A DNA stretch of 8,839 nucleotides, from contig JAGIXO010000069.1 in assembly GCA_026122915.1 (NCBI GenBank), positions 1 through 8,839 on the forward strand, read 5' to 3'. Positions within the stretch are counted from its first letter, which is position 1. The number at the start of each line of letters is the position of its first letter. The stretch is from Candidatus Electronema nielsenii. GTDB lineage: Bacteria; Desulfobacterota; Desulfobulbia; Desulfobulbales; Desulfobulbaceae. The notes beneath the pieces are model-generated. The model had not been told where the DNA came from, searched no databases, and was given only the letters and a program-made list of their open reading frames with translations. Made by a program: the position numbers and the translations under genes. Shown in pieces: positions 6,690 through 8,839 of this stretch.

Positions 6690-6856
6690 CATTCGCGAGA
6701 GTTTTTTTGCTGCGTTCGTAAAGAATAGAATTCAACGCCGCTGCTTCGACCTATACTTCTTCTGGCTTGAATCCAGAAACCGAGTGGCTCAAGCCGTAAA
6801 ATTTTAGGCTCGGAGCTATAACGTTTCAGGGTGCAAGCCAGAAAACTTCTGGCTGC
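6690..6856 (+). ncRNA. Candidate structured non-coding RNA region
   Basis: No protein gene is seen here. Downstream of the plus-strand promoter lie three hairpins: TTCTGG/CCAGAA (6760-6765 with 6773-6778), CCGAG/CTCGG (6780-6784 with 6809-6813, enclosing the palindrome TAAAATTTTA), and AGCCAGAA/TTCTGGCT (6836-6843 with 6847-6854). TTCTGGCTT at 6760-6768 is also complementary to AAGCCAGAA at 6835-6843, so a long-range fold could compete with the third hairpin. I do not recognise a known RNA family. It could equally be a repeat-derived or regulatory region for either strand. Confidence 0.25.
6836..6854 (-). terminator. Hairpin just after the DUF2442 stop
   Basis: A perfect 8-bp stem, AGCCAGAA and TTCTGGCT, with a 3-base loop begins two bases after the DUF2442 stop codon. 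The position suits the end of the DUF456-DUF4160-DUF2442 transcript, but no T-run follows on the minus strand, so it may act as an RNA end-protecting structure rather than an intrinsic terminator. Confidence 0.3.
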
Positions 6857-7105
6857 TCAAAAAGTGTCAACCAATTTTTCATACAACCTCTCCGGCGCAA
6901 TATCAGCACCGTTCGGCCAAGATATGGTGCCGCCTTCGATCCTTGCCTTTTTCAGAAAATCTATTTCTCGAAGCGGGGCGAAAATTGGCCCTTTGTGAAT
7001 ATATTCTGACAGGTCAATATCACCAGAAAGACCATTATCAAAAATTACGTGAAATATATAACCGTTTTTATAGCTGATTTCGACAACATCATTCATGTCC
7101 CACAT
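6857..7105 (-). CDS. DUF2442 domain protein
   Basis: The 82-residue product shows the DUF2442 pattern. An N-terminal strand pair, VVEISYKNGYIFHVIFDNG, is followed by the GDIDLSEYI and KGPIFAPL segment and the closing WPNGADIAPERLYE signature. The biochemical role is unknown. Genes of this family are commonly found beside DUF4160 genes, as here, and have been regarded as possible toxin-antitoxin-like pairs; that is family context, not proof. The ATG at 7105 follows the DUF4160 stop by 11 bases, with GAGGTG about 13 bases upstream. A second ATG at 7096 (residue 4) is also possible. There is no membrane segment or signal peptide, so it is probably cytosolic. Confidence 0.88.
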   Translation of the reverse strand: MWDMNDVVEISYKNGYIFHVIFDNGLSGDIDLSEYIHKGPIFAPLREIDFLKKARIEGGTISWPNGADIAPERLYEKLVDTF

Positions 7106-7116
7106 GATTTATTCTT

Positions 7117-7377
7117 TCACCTCAGCGGATCAATTTCCATAATCTTCTTGCCATCCCGCGCCATCTTCCATGCTGCATCAAGTTCAGCGGCATGAAAATC
7201 AATCCACTCACGAACAAGCCTTGTCGCTGTCCTCGACTCAAGGCTCCCTTTGAGAATATTGCCGCGAAAATCAAACAGGGCTTTGCTGCCGGAATACTCA
7301 GCGTGAAAATGCGGCGGATTATGCTCATCATAAAACATCCTGATGATAATTCCGAAAAATCTTGAAATTTCAGGCAT
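7117..7377 (-). CDS. DUF4160 domain protein
   Basis: The 86-residue product carries the DUF4160 signature FFGIIIRMFYDEHNPPHFHAEY at about residues 7-28, followed by a basic helix (SRTATRLVREWIDFH) and a C-terminal Ile-Asp-Pro-Leu ending typical of the family. The Asn-Pro-Pro-His-Phe-His core is fully preserved, so the protein is likely functional, although its activity is not known. It starts 6 bases after the DUF456 stop and ends 11 bases before DUF2442, so the three genes form one transcription unit. DUF4160 and DUF2442 are frequent partners in accessory regions, and the association with DUF456 is probably incidental. The ribosome site is weak, which suggests coupling to translation of DUF456. 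Confidence 0.9.
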   Translation of the reverse strand: MPEISRFFGIIIRMFYDEHNPPHFHAEYSGSKALFDFRGNILKGSLESRTATRLVREWIDFHAAELDAAWKMARDGKKIMEIDPLR

Positions 7378-7383
7378 CGCTCA

Positions 7384-7917
7384 TCACATTATCTGAAACA
7401 CAAACCACGCCACCATAATCCCGGCAATAAACATTTTGGCCGCCACGCCGCCGATGAAGCCGAGAAACGAGCCAACCCCGGAATGCAGAGCCTGTTTGAT
7501 TTGTTCACCCATAATCAGCTCGCCGACGATTGCGCCGAGCAAGGGGCCGACTAAAATGCCCAGCGGACCGATTACAAACACCATCAGCGAACCAAGGGCC
7601 GCGCCCCAAGCCGCTGCTTTCGAGCCGCCAAATTTCCGCACTCCCCAAGCGGTAGCGAGCAAATCAATCGCATAGCCAAGACAGATCAGCACCCCTTGGC
7701 CGACAAAGAACCAGATCGAGAGGCTGTCAAAACCGGTGATCAGGCCATAAACCAGAAAACCGCCCGCAATCAAGATAGTACCGGGCAGAGCCGGAAAGAC
7801 AATGCCAGCGAATCCGGCGGCAATAAAAGGCATTGCTGCCAGAAAGGCCCAACAATGGGTATTGGCAAACGTAGCCGCATACAAGGAATGGAACCATTCG
7901 AGAAGGGGCTGCACCAT
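7384..7917 (-). CDS. DUF456 family integral membrane protein
   Basis: The 177-residue protein is almost entirely hydrophobic, with membrane segments starting near residues 23, 45, 69 and 100 and a re-entrant or final helix near the C-terminus. It has the DUF456 hallmarks PALPGTILI (about 42-50), a glycine-rich GxxxG middle, and GPLLGAIVGELIMG before the C-terminal KQALHSG...GGVAAKMF segment. The function is unknown; it acts in the inner membrane. The ATG at 7917 has GGAGG three to four bases upstream, close but acceptable. It is the first gene of a tight cluster with DUF4160 and DUF2442. Its C-terminal coding part has a diverged second copy at 6522-6644. Confidence 0.92.
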   Translation of the reverse strand: MVQPLLEWFHSLYAATFANTHCWAFLAAMPFIAAGFAGIVFPALPGTILIAGGFLVYGLITGFDSLSIWFFVGQGVLICLGYAIDLLATAWGVRKFGGSKAAAWGAALGSLMVFVIGPLGILVGPLLGAIVGELIMGEQIKQALHSGVGSFLGFIGGVAAKMFIAGIMVAWFVFQIM

Positions 7918-7962
7918 CTGCCTCCAGAGGCTTTTTCAGTGTTGGGAGATCAAAAGAGAGAA

Positions 7963-7990
7963 GGCTCAGGACAGCTGCATATCCTGAGCC
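7963..7990 (-). terminator. Likely intrinsic terminator after the coiled-coil gene
   Basis: A perfect 9-bp stem (GGCTCAGGA with TCCTGAGCC) encloses a 10-base loop containing CAGCTG. On the minus strand it is followed by a pyrimidine tract, TTCTCTCTTTT. It lies 26 bases after the coiled-coil gene stop and ahead of the DUF456 start, so it should end the upstream transcript. The T-tract is interrupted, so read-through is likely. Confidence 0.5.
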
Positions 7991-8016
7991 TCGGAGAACC
8001 TGCCGCGCCGAAAAAA

Positions 8017-8839
8017 TTACTGTTGAACCGGCTGCTGAACTGGTTTCTGCTCAGGCTGTTGCTCGATTTTGCTCTTGAAACCACCCTTCTTTGGTTCCGG
8101 CTTGATCTGCTGGGCAATTTTGCCGATCAAAACATCGTTGTTGAGCTTGCAGTTTTCTAACTCCTTGCTGGTTTTGTCAAGAGCACCACTGCGCTCCTCG
8201 ACAATCCGCTCTAACCCAATGACTTGAGCGTGCAAGGTTTCAGCCTCGGTGAGGATTTTGTTGCGCTCTTCCTCCAGCTGCTTATTGGCGGCTTCAAGCT
8301 CCTCTATCTCGGTCTGCATTTTTTCCTGCGCAGGCAATTTTTCTTGGCAGTCCTTGACCCTCAGTTGCTCTTGCTGAATCACCGTGGCTGCTGAGGTCAG
8401 TTTCTGCTCCTGCGCCTCTAACAGAGCCTGCTGCTGAGTCAATTGCTGCTGTGCGGTTTCTATCTGCTCCTGTTGCGCCTGCGTTTTTTCGCCACATTCT
8501 CCAGCCAGAGCATTTTTGGCCTCCTCAGCAGCAGCCAGAGCTTGTTCTTTTTCCGCTTGCAGATCAACCAAGGCTTTGCTCTGCTCGGCAATCTTAGCCT
8601 CCAGCGGGGTGCTGCTTGCCTTGAGATGATCTATTTTCTGGCGAGCATTTTCTAACTGCGCGGCAGTCTGTTGCCTTGCCTCTTTCTGCCGGGCTGCATC
8701 AGCCTGTAGCTCGCTGCTGATTTTGACCGCGTCGCCTGCCTCTTGGAGCTGGGTGTGCAGAGCTGTATTTTCCCTAACCAGCTCTTTCTTCCGCCCGGCC
8801 TCTTTCTGCCCCCAAACAGCCGAAATCAGCAGCAGCACG
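8017..8839 (-). CDS. Exported or membrane-anchored coiled-coil protein, N-terminus outside the window
   Basis: About 273 residues are visible. The frame is open to the window edge; a GTG lies at its first codon but is unlikely to be the start, because the residues there (LLLISAVWG) look like the end of a signal peptide or membrane anchor whose beginning is missing. From residue ~14 to ~245 the protein is a long, charged, Gln/Glu/Ala-rich coiled coil with heptad-like spacing. It ends in a basic and Pro/Gln-rich tail (KPEPKKGGFKSK, then QKPVQQPVQQ). There are few aromatic residues and only three scattered cysteines. The composition suits a periplasmic or envelope structural protein. No specific family can be named, and similarity scores would be inflated by the coiled-coil bias. 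A terminator hairpin follows the stop. Confidence 0.75.
   Translation of the reverse strand, partial: VLLLISAVWGQKEAGRKKELVRENTALHTQLQEAGDAVKISSELQADAARQKEARQQTAAQLENARQKIDHLKASSTPLEAKIAEQSKALVDLQAEKEQALAAAEEAKNALAGECGEKTQAQQEQIETAQQQLTQQQALLEAQEQKLTSAATVIQQEQLRVKDCQEKLPAQEKMQTEIEELEAANKQLEEERNKILTEAETLHAQVIGLERIVEERSGALDKTSKELENCKLNNDVLIGKIAQQIKPEPKKGGFKSKIEQQPEQKPVQQPVQQ

Noticed and set aside
6697..6709. TCGCGAGAG plus seven T as an early terminator of the plus-strand transcript
   Set aside because: The self-complementary part is too short for a stable hairpin, and it lies almost at the predicted transcription start.
6673..6807. Plus-strand 44-codon frame starting at GTG downstream of TTGACT
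   Set aside because: The GTG lies upstream of the -10 box and so would not be in the transcript; there is no Shine-Dalgarno sequence and the peptide is unlike any family I know.
7920..7936. GCCTCCAGAGGC followed by a run of T on the plus strand as a terminator
   Set aside because: Stem is only 4-5 bp with a tight loop, no plus-strand gene ends there, and it overlaps the DUF456 ribosome site.
7696..8160. Plus-strand open frame of 154 codons
   Set aside because: Runs across the DUF456 start, the terminator hairpin and the coiled-coil 3' end; no ribosome site or family resemblance.
8836..8838. GTG as the true start of the coiled-coil protein
   Set aside because: It falls at the window edge and would begin inside an apparent signal or anchor sequence; the gene most likely continues beyond the window.
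8017..8839. Gln-rich coiled coil read as an SMC, TolA or phage tail-fibre protein
   Set aside because: Only low-complexity heptad composition supports these; no globular domain or family motif is present in the visible part.

Overview
All convincing protein genes in this 8.8 kb window lie on the minus strand, so the biological reading order runs from high to low coordinates. The sequence is bacterial, with compact gene spacing, Shine-Dalgarno motifs and overlapping stop/start codons. The rsfS-gpmI pair at the low end is a linkage I associate with deltaproteobacteria (Desulfobacterota). Together with DUF456, DUF4160 and DUF2442 genes this suggests a Gram-negative environmental bacterium of that kind, but the taxonomic call is an inference of low confidence.

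Reading order and layout: (1) 8839-8017, the C-terminal part of an exported or membrane-anchored coiled-coil protein, followed by a likely terminator hairpin; (2) 7917-6857, a tight group of a DUF456 membrane protein, a DUF4160 protein and a DUF2442 protein; (3) 6856-6489, a 368-base stretch without an intact gene. It holds three hairpins, a near-consensus promoter facing the opposite way (plus strand), and a degraded second copy of the DUF456 C-terminus; (4) 6488-5925, an AT-rich gene for an unrecognised three-helix membrane protein; (5) 5900-3432, a full-length DNA topoisomerase III with two C-terminal topoisomerase repeats; (6) 3425-3135, a MNT-type nucleotidyltransferase antitoxin gene whose expected HEPN toxin partner is missing apart from a possible C-terminal scrap; (7) 3006-1323, a two-gene unit of an OLD-like ABC/AAA ATPase and a DUF3226 TOPRIM-like protein; (8) 1232-1, the housekeeping genes rsfS (ribosome silencing factor) and gpmI (phosphoglycerate mutase, truncated by the window edge).

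The most interesting part is 3425-1323. An ATPase with intact Walker A, Walker B and switch-histidine motifs is followed one base later by a small TOPRIM-like protein with an E...DxD acidic set. This split arrangement resembles class 4 OLD / PARIS-type anti-phage systems (AriA plus a DUF4435 AriB), but here the partner is DUF3226 rather than DUF4435. It sits beside an orphan antitoxin, next to core genes, as expected of a small defence or accessory island.

A second unusual area is 6522-7506. Two diverged copies of the DUF456 C-terminal coding sequence bracket the DUF4160-DUF2442 cassette and a structured non-coding stretch, a pattern compatible with an old insertion or duplication at the 3' end of the DUF456 gene.
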